Below, one piece after another: positions 16,447-22,883 of a DNA stretch of 64,000 nt (positions are counted from its first letter, which is position 1; the number at the start of each line of letters is the position of its first letter). The translations under genes and the position numbers were made by a program. Source of the DNA: an uncultured Sphingopyxis sp. (lineage in GTDB: Bacteria > Pseudomonadota > Alphaproteobacteria > Sphingomonadales > Sphingomonadaceae); contig NZ_LT598653.1 in the NCBI RefSeq assembly GCF_900078365.1, forward strand, positions 3,729,501 through 3,793,500. The letters run 5' to 3'. Below the pieces are notes generated by a model. That model did no database searches. It was not told the origin of the DNA and saw only the letters and a list, made by a program, of their open reading frames with translations.

Positions 16447-17179
16447 GCCCGCCGAGCAATTCGCCGCGAGCGGCCGAGCGCCGGGCGTCCGCGGCTATGG
16501 CGAAAGCGTCGAGGCGCTGGTCGCGGAATATGCGCCGCTGGTGCGCAAGATCGCGTGGCAGGTCTTTTCGCGCGTGTCGCGGACGAGCGAGCTCGACGAC
16601 CTGATCCAGACCGGGCTGATCGCGCTGATCGAAGCGAGCCGCCATTATGAGGAGCGCGGTTTCGCCTTCGCGACCTATGCGACGACGCGCGTCCGCGGTG
16701 CGATGATCGACCAGCTACGCCGCGAGGCCGACGTCGGCCGCTCGGCGATGGTCGCGGCGAAGCGCATCCAGGCGATGCGCGGCACGCTCGAACAGCAGCT
16801 GATGCGCGCGCCGACCCCGGCCGAGATGGCGGTCGCCTTCGACATGACGGCGGAGGATTATTTCGCGCTCGAACGCAATGCGACGCACGGCCGCTCGACC
16901 TCGCTCGACGAACTGACCGACATCGGCGCCTTCCTTGCCGCCGACGAGGATGCCGGCGCCGACGAACGCTGCGAGCAGGAGGATCTGATGGGGGCGCTGC
17001 GCCAGTGCGTCGGCCGCCTGTCCGAGCGCGAGCAGATGGTGCTCCAGCTCTATTTCTTCGAGGAACTCAACCTGCACGAAATCGGTCTGACGCTCGACGT
17101 CAGCGCCGCGCGCGTCTGCCAGATCAAGCGCGAGGCGATGATCAAGGTCGACCGCATGATGAAGGACATGACCGAATAG
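16436..17179 (+). CDS. fliA: FliA flagellar sigma-28 factor
   Basis: The 247-residue protein contains region 2 (YAPLVRKIAWQVFSRVSRTSELDDLIQTGLIALIEASRHYEERGFAFATYATTRVRGAMIDQLRR) and region 4 (LSEREQMVLQLYFFEELNLHEIGLTLDVSAARVCQIKREAMIKV) of FliA/WhiG sigma factors. The ATG at 16436 is preferred because GGAGG lies just upstream and the extension from 16412 is inside flhA. FliA directs late flagellar genes and is held by FlgM, encoded about 3.3 kb upstream. It is the last gene of this plus-strand run. Confidence 0.96.
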   Translation: MRIEPAEQFAASGRAPGVRGYGESVEALVAEYAPLVRKIAWQVFSRVSRTSELDDLIQTGLIALIEASRHYEERGFAFATYATTRVRGAMIDQLRREADVGRSAMVAAKRIQAMRGTLEQQLMRAPTPAEMAVAFDMTAEDYFALERNATHGRSTSLDELTDIGAFLAADEDAGADERCEQEDLMGALRQCVGRLSEREQMVLQLYFFEELNLHEIGLTLDVSAARVCQIKREAMIKVDRMMKDMTE

Positions 17180-17223
17180 GGATCGGGGAGGGCTTAACGG
17201 GAGAGACACCTCCTCTCCTATCT

Positions 17224-17301
17224 CGTCATCCCGGCGCAGGCCGGGATCTCACCGCATCAGCCTGATGCACCGGCGAGATCCCGGCCTGCGCCGGGATGAC
17301 G
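17224..17301. repeat. Large intergenic palindrome, 'CATCCCGGCGCAGGCCGGGAT' family
   Basis: Two 27-base arms (17224-17250 and 17275-17301) are exact inverted copies, each itself containing a small CCCGG/CCGGG hairpin, and the loop holds a further GCATCAG/CTGATGC pair. It lies between the convergent fliA and MarR-type genes. It belongs to the same repeat family as 841-921 and 22683-22710. It may end transcription from both sides. Confidence 0.8.
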
Positions 17302-17321
17302 ATTCAGATTGGGATCAGACT

Positions 17322-17825
17322 CTAGGCCGCCAGCTGGGGGAGAGCCTGGCGGACGCCGCCGATTTTCTCGAAATAGCTCGCCATGCGCTCGGTCCCGCTG
17401 TCGGTCAGCCGGACGATCGTGCGGCGGCGGTCGCGCTCGTCGATCGAACGATGCACCAGCCCGCGCCGTTCGAGCGAGGCGATCATGCGCAGCCCCGACG
17501 ACAGCGGCACCCCCGCGCCGGTCGCGAGATCGCTGGCGCTAAGTTCGCGGCCGTGTGCGCCCGCGAGCATCATGTCGAGCATCATGTCCCAGACCGCTCC
17601 CGACATTTCGGCGGTGCCGAAATGGCTGCGGCGGATGCGGCGGATCTGGATGCTGAGCGACAGCTGGTCGAGCAGCCCGGCACTCGCCGGCGCCTCGTTC
17701 CGGGCTATCTCGCCACCGCGCGCGGCGGCAGGCGACGATTCCTCGCCGCGGCTCGCGAGCAGCTGGTGGATCTGGTCGACCCGCGATTTCAGCTCGGCAA
17801 TCTCTTCGTTCGAAAATGGCTGCAT
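17322..17825 (-). CDS. MarR-type winged-helix transcriptional regulator
   Basis: The 167-residue protein has an N-terminal helical stretch with a possible coiled coil (NEEIAELKSRVDQIHQLLASRGEE). A winged-helix domain follows (AVWDMMLDMMLAGAHGRELSASDLATGAGVPLSSGLRMIASLERRGLVHRSIDERDRRRTIVRLTDSGTERM), with the D-x-R-D-R-R wing typical of MarR proteins. The ATG at 17825 has AGGGG upstream; a GTG at 17849 is possible. It lies at the end of a minus-strand run that starts with a LuxR-type gene. Target and ligand are unknown. Confidence 0.75.
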   Translation of the reverse strand: MQPFSNEEIAELKSRVDQIHQLLASRGEESSPAAARGGEIARNEAPASAGLLDQLSLSIQIRRIRRSHFGTAEMSGAVWDMMLDMMLAGAHGRELSASDLATGAGVPLSSGLRMIASLERRGLVHRSIDERDRRRTIVRLTDSGTERMASYFEKIGGVRQALPQLAA

Positions 17826-17852
17826 GAAACGATGCCCCTGGGGAGCCACATA

Positions 17853-18266
17853 TCAGGCCGCAACGTCATTCCGCCGACTGTAGGACCCCGATGCGTAGAT
17901 GATCAGCAACAGGATCGGATAGGATATATACACCGAGAGCAGCGAATAGGGCCGCGCCAATATCTCCGAGAACATGAGCTTCTGGATATGCCCGAAAATG
18001 GCGATCAGCTGCCATCCGGTGATCCAGTAAGGCCAGAAACTCCGCGTCCGCATGGCGATGAACCAAAAGCTCATCAGAACCAGCACGTCGATGATGAAGA
18101 TATTGACCTCGATGTTGGTCCAGGTCGGGAAAGGCGTCACGGCCGTCGTGAGGACCGAGGCGATCAATGCCGTATAGGCTGCCCAGCGTTCGAGCGGTCC
18201 GCCGCGACGGATCGCGACGGCCACGGTGATGAGCAGAACGGCATAATAGATCGCCACGGACCACAT
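17853..18266 (-). CDS. Small integral membrane protein of unknown function
   Basis: The 137-residue product is almost entirely hydrophobic, with about four membrane helices: WSVAIYYAVLLITVAVAI, WAAYTALIASVLTTAV, IFIIDVLVLMSFWFIAM and SLLSVYISYPILLLIIYA. A short basic tail ends it. I do not recognise a family. The ATG at 18266 is chosen; AAGAAGG is about 12 bases upstream, next to an in-frame TTG. It sits between the MarR-type gene (27-base gap) and a small unknown gene (25-base gap), so it is likely co-transcribed. Confidence 0.65.
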   Translation of the reverse strand: MWSVAIYYAVLLITVAVAIRRGGPLERWAAYTALIASVLTTAVTPFPTWTNIEVNIFIIDVLVLMSFWFIAMRTRSFWPYWITGWQLIAIFGHIQKLMFSEILARPYSLLSVYISYPILLLIIYASGSYSRRNDVAA

Positions 18267-18291
18267 TGTGGCAGTCAACCTTCTTGCGGAA

Positions 18292-18666
18292 TCAGCCGGC
18301 CTTCGCGAACGCCGGCGCGTCGGCGCCCTGGCGGTCGTTGCTGCCTTCGTCGACCAGCTTTGCCGCGGCCGGCTTGACGCCCGCGCCGAACATGCGCGTG
18401 CCGAGGCCGACTTCCTTCTGCGTCACGGTCAGCGCCAGATGCGCGTCGGTCAAGAGCTGGCGGACTTCGCCGGCGGCGGCGAGCGCCTGCGCGACCTTCG
18501 CCATCGCTTCCTGGCCGACGATCGCCGACATGTTCGTCTCGCGGCGCGCGGTGGGCAGCGTCGCGGCGAGCTGCGCGATGCGGATCATCGCCTCGTCGAT
18601 GGCATCTTCGGCCAGGTGCAGCTCGGATGCGATCCTCTTCGCCGCAGAAACTCTTTGATTCAGCAT
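18292..18666 (-). CDS. Unknown small helical protein
   Basis: From the ATG at 18666 (AGGGA about ten bases upstream) the product is 124 residues, mostly helical and Ala-rich: MLNQRVSAAKRIASELHLAEDAIDEAMIRIAQLAATLPTARRETNMSAIVGQEAMAKVAQALAAAGEVRQLLTDAHLAL. No signal peptide, membrane helix or catalytic motif is visible. I do not recognise the family. Its place between a membrane-anchored LuxR protein and a membrane protein, next to the flagellar cluster, is the only hint to function. Confidence 0.6.
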   Translation of the reverse strand: MLNQRVSAAKRIASELHLAEDAIDEAMIRIAQLAATLPTARRETNMSAIVGQEAMAKVAQALAAAGEVRQLLTDAHLALTVTQKEVGLGTRMFGAGVKPAAAKLVDEGSNDRQGADAPAFAKAG

Positions 18667-18725
18667 TATCTTTTTCCCTTGAAAAAGAATGCTACCGGTT
18701 CCCCCCCGCAGCATTCGTTCGAACA

Positions 18726-19205
18726 TCAGGTCAGAACGCGACCGAGTCCGACAAGGATCGAATAGAGAGCGGAGAAAGCCAATATCGTCGCTACTGCGAT
18801 CAGGATCGGCCAGATTATCCTTTCCATCAACCCATGCCGGTTGGCCGGCTGGGACGCGGTAGGAAATGGCGAACCGATGTCGAAAAATCGCCGAAACGAA
18901 CTGCGCCCCGCCTCGGCATCGGCGGGCGGAGGAACCTCGCCTAGGTCGATCAATTGATATGTCAAAGGCTGATAAGGGGTAACATGATCGAAGACACCGT
19001 TAACAGCCAAAATCCGCGCTGCCTCGATCCTGTTGGAAACATTAAGTTTTCTTAACACCCGCCGAACCCGTTCATCGACCGTGTGCGGAGACACGTTCAT
19101 CAGGCGGGCGATCTGCTTGGAATTTTTGTGCTCGTAAACGTGCCGCAGCGTTTCAATCTGCGCGGCGGACAGCAGGCTGAGGTAATTGTCGGGGTCGCCT
19201 TGCAC
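18726..19205 (-). CDS. LuxR-type HTH regulator with C-terminal membrane anchor
   Basis: The 159-residue protein has a LuxR/NarL helix-turn-helix at the very N-terminus (LSAAQIETLRHVYEHKNSKQIARLMNVSPHTVDERVRRVLRKLNVSNRIEAARIL). A Pro-rich linker follows, then one C-terminal membrane helix (IIWPILIAVATILAFSALYSILVGL). There is no receiver or autoinducer domain. Such an inverted layout (DNA-binding first, membrane last) suggests a membrane-tethered regulator. It is the first gene of the run leading to the MarR-type regulator, with an AT-richer promoter region upstream (19206-19308). Confidence 0.78.
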   Translation of the reverse strand: MQGDPDNYLSLLSAAQIETLRHVYEHKNSKQIARLMNVSPHTVDERVRRVLRKLNVSNRIEAARILAVNGVFDHVTPYQPLTYQLIDLGEVPPPADAEAGRSSFRRFFDIGSPFPTASQPANRHGLMERIIWPILIAVATILAFSALYSILVGLGRVLT

Positions 19206-19308
19206 GGGGGCTGGAATAGAGCATCACGAGTCGAAATCAAGGTCAGCAGGTAGCTAATTTCCTGTCCGATCCATATTCGGTCACCGCTGCGGCCCCCGAT
19301 TCGTCCCG

Positions 19309-20016
19309 CTAGCGGCTTTCTTTTAAAGTGCGATAGCGCTGGATGGATTTTTCGATATGCCGGCGCGCGGCGCGGCGCGCGGCGACGGGATCGCCCGCCT
19401 CGATCGCGACGACGATCGCTTCATGATCGCGGTTGATCGTGTGCGCATAACGCTGATGCCGGGCCGGATCGTCGCCCTGCAGATAGAGCCGCCGCGACGG
19501 CACGAGCCGCACGCCGAGAAACTGGGTGAAGCGGAGGTAATAGGGATTGCCGGTCGCGCTGGCGATCGCGGCATGAAACGCGGCGTCGGCGGCAACCGAC
19601 GCATCGACGTCGCGGCTCTCCTCCATCGCGGCCAGCGTCCGGCGCAGCGCGGCGAGGTCGGCATCGGTGCGACGCCGCGCGGCGAGGTCGGCCATCTCGG
19701 CCTCGAACCCCATGCGCATTTCGAGCAGCCGCAGCACATCGTCGATCTCGCCGATTTCCTCGGCCGTGACCTGAAAGGCGCGATATTGCGCGCCGTCGGG
19801 GACATAGGCGCCCGATCCGCGGCGCGAGACCAGCAAGCCGCGCGCCGCGAGCCGCGAATAGGCCTCGCGCACGACGGTGCGGCTGACGCCGAACGTCTCG
19901 GTGATTTCTTTTTCGGTCGGGAAACGCGATCCGACGGGCATTTCGCCCGTCTCGATCTGTTCCTCGAAACGCTGGACCAGATCGTCGGCCAGCGATGCCG
20001 CCTTGGTTACCGCCAT
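19309..20016 (-). CDS. FadR-subfamily GntR regulator of the polyuronate locus
   Basis: The 235-residue protein has the GntR winged helix (LVQRFEEQIETGEMPVGSRFPTEKEITETFGVSRTVVREAYSRLAARGLLVSRRGSGAYV) and a helical FCD effector domain with conserved His residues (FHAAIASATGN...HAEIVVAIEAGD-like DHEAIVVAIEAGD...HIEKSI). FadR-type proteins of this branch commonly sense uronates or aldonates. It lies downstream of manD on the same strand, 123 bases away. The candidate operators GTTGT-N3-ACAAC at 21375 and 22804 fit the GT-N3-AC core of FadR-family sites. The ligand is not known. Confidence 0.88.
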   Translation of the reverse strand: MAVTKAASLADDLVQRFEEQIETGEMPVGSRFPTEKEITETFGVSRTVVREAYSRLAARGLLVSRRGSGAYVPDGAQYRAFQVTAEEIGEIDDVLRLLEMRMGFEAEMADLAARRRTDADLAALRRTLAAMEESRDVDASVAADAAFHAAIASATGNPYYLRFTQFLGVRLVPSRRLYLQGDDPARHQRYAHTINRDHEAIVVAIEAGDPVAARRAARRHIEKSIQRYRTLKESR

Positions 20017-20139
20017 GGATGCTGCGTTATCATCGCACCGCGAGGCTGGCTAGGGTCAGGACCCATGAATCGCGCATTCGAGGTTCGAGGCGCTTTTGTC
20101 CGGTGCGGGAAGGCAAGGATCGCAAGCAATGCCCGCACA

Positions 20140-21351
20140 TCACCAGCTCCACATCGTGCCATCCTCGAGCCGGTTCACCGGCAGATAGGCGCGGGCATAG
20201 GGAAAGGTTCCGGCGCGCGCCTCGTCGATCTCGACGCCAAGGCCGGGCGCGTCGCCCGGATGGAGCATGCCGCCCTCGAAGCGCCAGGCGTGCGGAAAGA
20301 CCGCGTCGGTCTCCGCCGTGTGGCGCATATATTCCTGAATGCCGAAATTGGGGATCGCGAGCCCCAGATGCAGCGCCGCCGCCATCGTCACCGGCGACAG
20401 GTCGGTCGCGCCGTGGCAGCCGGTGCGCACCTGATGCAAATCGGCGAGCGAAGCGATCTGGCGCATATGCGTGATGCCCCCGGCGTGGAGCACGGTCGCG
20501 CGGATATAGTCGATCAGCCGATTCTCGATCAGCGCCTTGCAGTCCCAGATCGACGAGAAAATCTCGCCGACCGCGAGCGGCGTCGTCGTATGCCGGCGGA
20601 TCAGGCGGAACGCCTCCTGATCCTCCGCCGGGGTCGCATCCTCGATCCAGAAGGGGCGGTAGGGCTCCAGATCCTTGCCGAGCCGCGCCGCTTCGATCGG
20701 GGTCAGCCGGTGGTGGATGTCGTGGAGCAGATGCACGTCCCAGCCGAGCGCCTCGCGTGCCGCGGCGAACAGTTCGGGGACGACACGCATATATTTCGCC
20801 GTCGACCAGATATTTTCGGTCGGCAGATCATTGTCGGCGGGCTCATAGAAATAGCGATCCTTGCTGACGCCATAGGTCGAGGCCATCCCCGGCACCCCGC
20901 ATTGCAGGCGGATCGCCTTGTAGCCCTGCCGCTGATAGTCGAGCGCCGCCTCGATCGTATCGGCGATCGTCGTCCCGTTGGCGTGCCCATAGGCCATGCA
21001 GCCCTCGCGCGCCGCGCCGCCGAGCAATTGATAGACGGGCAGCCCCGCGACCTTGCCCTTGATGTCCCACAGCGCCATGTCGACCGCCGCGATCGCCGCC
21101 ATCGTCACCGGGCCGCGCCGCCAATAGGCGCCCTTGTAGAGAAATTGCCAGATATCCTCGATCCGGTGCGCATCGCGCCCGATCAGGCAGGGGACGACAT
21201 GCTCGGACAGATAGGCCGCGACCGCCAGTTCGCGGCCGTTGAGCGTCGCATCGCCGACGCCGGTCGTGCCGTCGTCGCATTCGATCTTCAGCGTCGTGAA
21301 ATTCCGGCCCGGCGAGGTCAGGATAACCCGGGCTGACACGATCTTCGGCAT
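20140..21351 (-). CDS. manD: D-mannonate dehydratase (ManD, enolase superfamily)
   Basis: The 403-residue protein matches the enolase-superfamily ManD branch studied in Novosphingobium aromaticivorans: GVGDATLNGRELAVAAYLSEHVVPCLIGRDAHRIEDIWQFLYKGAYWRRGPVTMAAIAAVDMALWDIKGKVAGLPVYQLLGG. The metal-binding region includes LLHDIHHRLTPIEAARLGKDLEPY and FWIEDATPAEDQEAFRLIRRHTTTPLAVGEIF, and a C-terminal His segment (HGATDLSPVTMAA) is present. It converts D-mannonate to 2-keto-3-deoxygluconate in glucuronate breakdown. It is transcribed divergently from the GH88/GH105 gene and followed by the GntR gene, probably in one operon. Confidence 0.9.
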   Translation of the reverse strand: MPKIVSARVILTSPGRNFTTLKIECDDGTTGVGDATLNGRELAVAAYLSEHVVPCLIGRDAHRIEDIWQFLYKGAYWRRGPVTMAAIAAVDMALWDIKGKVAGLPVYQLLGGAAREGCMAYGHANGTTIADTIEAALDYQRQGYKAIRLQCGVPGMASTYGVSKDRYFYEPADNDLPTENIWSTAKYMRVVPELFAAAREALGWDVHLLHDIHHRLTPIEAARLGKDLEPYRPFWIEDATPAEDQEAFRLIRRHTTTPLAVGEIFSSIWDCKALIENRLIDYIRATVLHAGGITHMRQIASLADLHQVRTGCHGATDLSPVTMAAALHLGLAIPNFGIQEYMRHTAETDAVFPHAWRFEGGMLHPGDAPGLGVEIDEARAGTFPYARAYLPVNRLEDGTMWSW

Positions 21352-21374
21352 TCTATCCCCTCTGTTGCAGGAAA

Positions 21375-21387
21375 GTTGTGTGACAAC
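21375..21387. promoter_or_regulatory. GTTGT-N3-ACAAC operator between manD and the uronyl hydrolase gene
   Basis: GTTGTGTGACAAC is a perfect 5+5 palindrome with a three-base centre. The same element with another centre occurs at 22804-22816. It lies 24 bases upstream of the manD ATG in the divergent promoter region, and the core GT-N3-AC fits FadR-type GntR repressors. The local GntR protein is the obvious candidate; this is inference. Confidence 0.7.
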
Positions 21388-21419
21388 ATTATTGACACCC
21401 GATCGAAAAGGAAAGAGGG

Positions 21420-21435
21420 TTGTTACCGGTGTCAA
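21420..21435. promoter_or_regulatory. ACCGGT-centred palindrome, copy 1
   Basis: TTGTTACCGGTGTCAA closely matches, in reverse, the element at 22822-22837. A CG-centred 16-base palindrome of this form is typical of LacI-family operators. No LacI gene is in the window, so the regulator would be encoded elsewhere. It lies 39 bases before the hydrolase start codon. Confidence 0.6.
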
Positions 21436-21474
21436 GGCGAAAAGCCCGCCGGTTTGAAAGGGAGAGGATATGCC

Positions 21475-22626
21475 ATGTCGCTGAGCCTGTTTTCGATACT
21501 GATGACCGCGCCCGCCGTCGCGGCGGCGCCAGCAGAGCCCGCGATGCCGCAGCCCGCCGCGATCCTCGCCGATACGCGGCGCGTCGCCGACTGGCAGCTT
21601 GCGAACCGCACCAACTGGGCGACGATGCCCGCGGCGCGCAAGAGCGTGCGGGAGGTGCGCGACTGGCAGCAGGCGACCTTCTGGGTCGCGCTGACCGAAC
21701 TCGCGAATCGCGACAAAAGCTATGCAAAGCCGCTGCTCGACCTCGGCCGCACCGAACAATGGCAGATGGGCGACCTTCCCTTCCACGCCGACGACCAGCT
21801 GATCGGGCAGGCGTGGCTGTGGGCGGCGCAAAATGGCGCGGGTAGGAAAGCGATCGCGCCGATGCGCGCCTATTTCGACCATGTCCTCGCCAACCGGCCG
21901 ACGATCGGGCTCGAATTCATCCCCGTCGCGCCCGGCAGGGGCACATCGGCCTGCACCGACCGCTGGTGCTGGTGCGACGCCCTGTTCATGGCGCCGCCGA
22001 CGATGCTCCGCCTCGCCAAGGCGACGGGCGACAAGCGTTACGCCGATTTCGTCCACGCGGAGTGGAAGGCGACGACCAACTATCTCTTCGACCCGTCGGA
22101 GCAGCTCTATTTCCGCGACAGCCGCTTTTTCGACATGCGCGACGCCAGGGGGCGCAAGCTGTTCTGGAGCCGCGGCAACGGCTGGGTGATGGGCGGTCTC
22201 GTCCGCGTGCTGCAGGTGCTGGACAGGACGGACCCGCGGCGCTCCTATTACGAGACGCTGTTCAAGAAGATGGCGGCAAAGATCGTGACGCTGCAAAAGG
22301 CCGACGGCTATTGGCCCGCCTCGCTGCTCGACGACGATCCCGGCACGCCGCCCGAAACGAGCGGCACCGCCTTCTTCACCTATGCCTTCGCTTGGGGGGT
22401 CGACAATGGCTTGCTCGACCGCGCGACTTACGAGCCCGCGGCGGTGCGCGGCTGGGCCGCGCTCGGCCGCGCGGTGCAGCCCGACGGCATGCTCGGCTGG
22501 GTCCAGCAGGTCGGCGACCGCCCCGACAGCGTATCGGCAAAGGAAACGCAATTTTATGGCAGCGGCGCCTATCTGCTCGCCGGAACGGCGATGTATGACC
22601 TGGCGAAGAAACGTATAAAACATTGA
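21475..22626 (+). CDS. GH88/GH105-type unsaturated uronyl hydrolase, secreted
   Basis: The 383-residue protein has a signal-like N-terminus (LSLFSILMTAPAVAAAPAEPA). It carries the signature of GH105/GH88 unsaturated glycuronyl hydrolases: CTDRWCWCDALFMAPPTMLRLAKATGDKRYADF, LYFRDSRFF, and LFWSRGNGWVMGGLVRVLQVL. These (alpha/alpha)6 enzymes remove the 4,5-unsaturated uronic acid left on oligosaccharides by lyases. GGGAGAGG precedes the ATG at 21475. It is divergent from manD and upstream of the TonB receptor and lyase genes, which supports a joint role in uronic acid polymer breakdown. Exact substrate cannot be told. Confidence 0.85.
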   Translation: MSLSLFSILMTAPAVAAAPAEPAMPQPAAILADTRRVADWQLANRTNWATMPAARKSVREVRDWQQATFWVALTELANRDKSYAKPLLDLGRTEQWQMGDLPFHADDQLIGQAWLWAAQNGAGRKAIAPMRAYFDHVLANRPTIGLEFIPVAPGRGTSACTDRWCWCDALFMAPPTMLRLAKATGDKRYADFVHAEWKATTNYLFDPSEQLYFRDSRFFDMRDARGRKLFWSRGNGWVMGGLVRVLQVLDRTDPRRSYYETLFKKMAAKIVTLQKADGYWPASLLDDDPGTPPETSGTAFFTYAFAWGVDNGLLDRATYEPAAVRGWAALGRAVQPDGMLGWVQQVGDRPDSVSAKETQFYGSGAYLLAGTAMYDLAKKRIKH

Positions 22627-22682
22627 TATAAAACGCGCCTGAAGTGTGATCGGTCAGACTGAACCATGGCCTTCCTGCATCC

Positions 22683-22710
22683 CATCATCCCGGCGAAGGC
22701 CGGGATGACG
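22683..22710. repeat. Short intergenic palindrome, same family as 17224-17301
   Basis: A single hairpin unit (CATCCCGGCGAAGGCCGGGATG core) lies 57 bases after the hydrolase stop. Only one arm pair is present here, unlike the doubled forms elsewhere. It may serve as a transcript 3' end stabiliser or terminator. Confidence 0.65.
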
Positions 22711-22766
22711 ATTCAGTCAACCAGGGTCGCGCTTCGTCCCCCGAAATCGGCTCGCGACGCCAGCGA

Positions 22767-22795
22767 TTGACATCCTCCTTCAAAGTTGTAATACA
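22767..22795 (+). promoter_or_regulatory. Predicted sigma-70 promoter of the TonB receptor operon
   Basis: TTGACA at 22767-22772 is followed after 17 bases by AATACA (or TAATAC at spacing 16). The -35 is perfect and the -10 is moderate. The predicted -10 lies inside the imperfect operator at 22785-22797, so repressor binding there would block RNA polymerase. Confidence 0.5.
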
Positions 22796-22816
22796 TCTCT
22801 CAAGTTGTATAACAAC
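22785..22816. promoter_or_regulatory. Two GTTGT-N3-ACA operators, 19 bp apart
   Basis: GTTGTAATACATC (22785-22797) and GTTGTATAACAAC (22804-22816) are copies of the element seen at 21375-21387; the first has one changed base in the right arm. Their starts are 19 bases apart, about two helix turns, which suits cooperative binding. They lie over and just after the predicted -10. Confidence 0.68.
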
Positions 22817-22821
22817 TGAAA

Positions 22822-22837
22822 TTGACACCGGTATCAA
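22822..22837. promoter_or_regulatory. ACCGGT-centred palindrome, copy 2
   Basis: TTGACACCGGTATCAA has one mismatch between its halves and matches the reverse of the element at 21420-21435. It lies 46 bases before the TonB receptor ATG, directly after the GTTGT operator pair. A LacI-type regulator encoded elsewhere is the likely reader. Confidence 0.62.
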
Positions 22838-22883
22838 CCGGGTCCGCGCCGCAAGTCCAGGGGCGGCCAAAAAGGAGAGGGAA

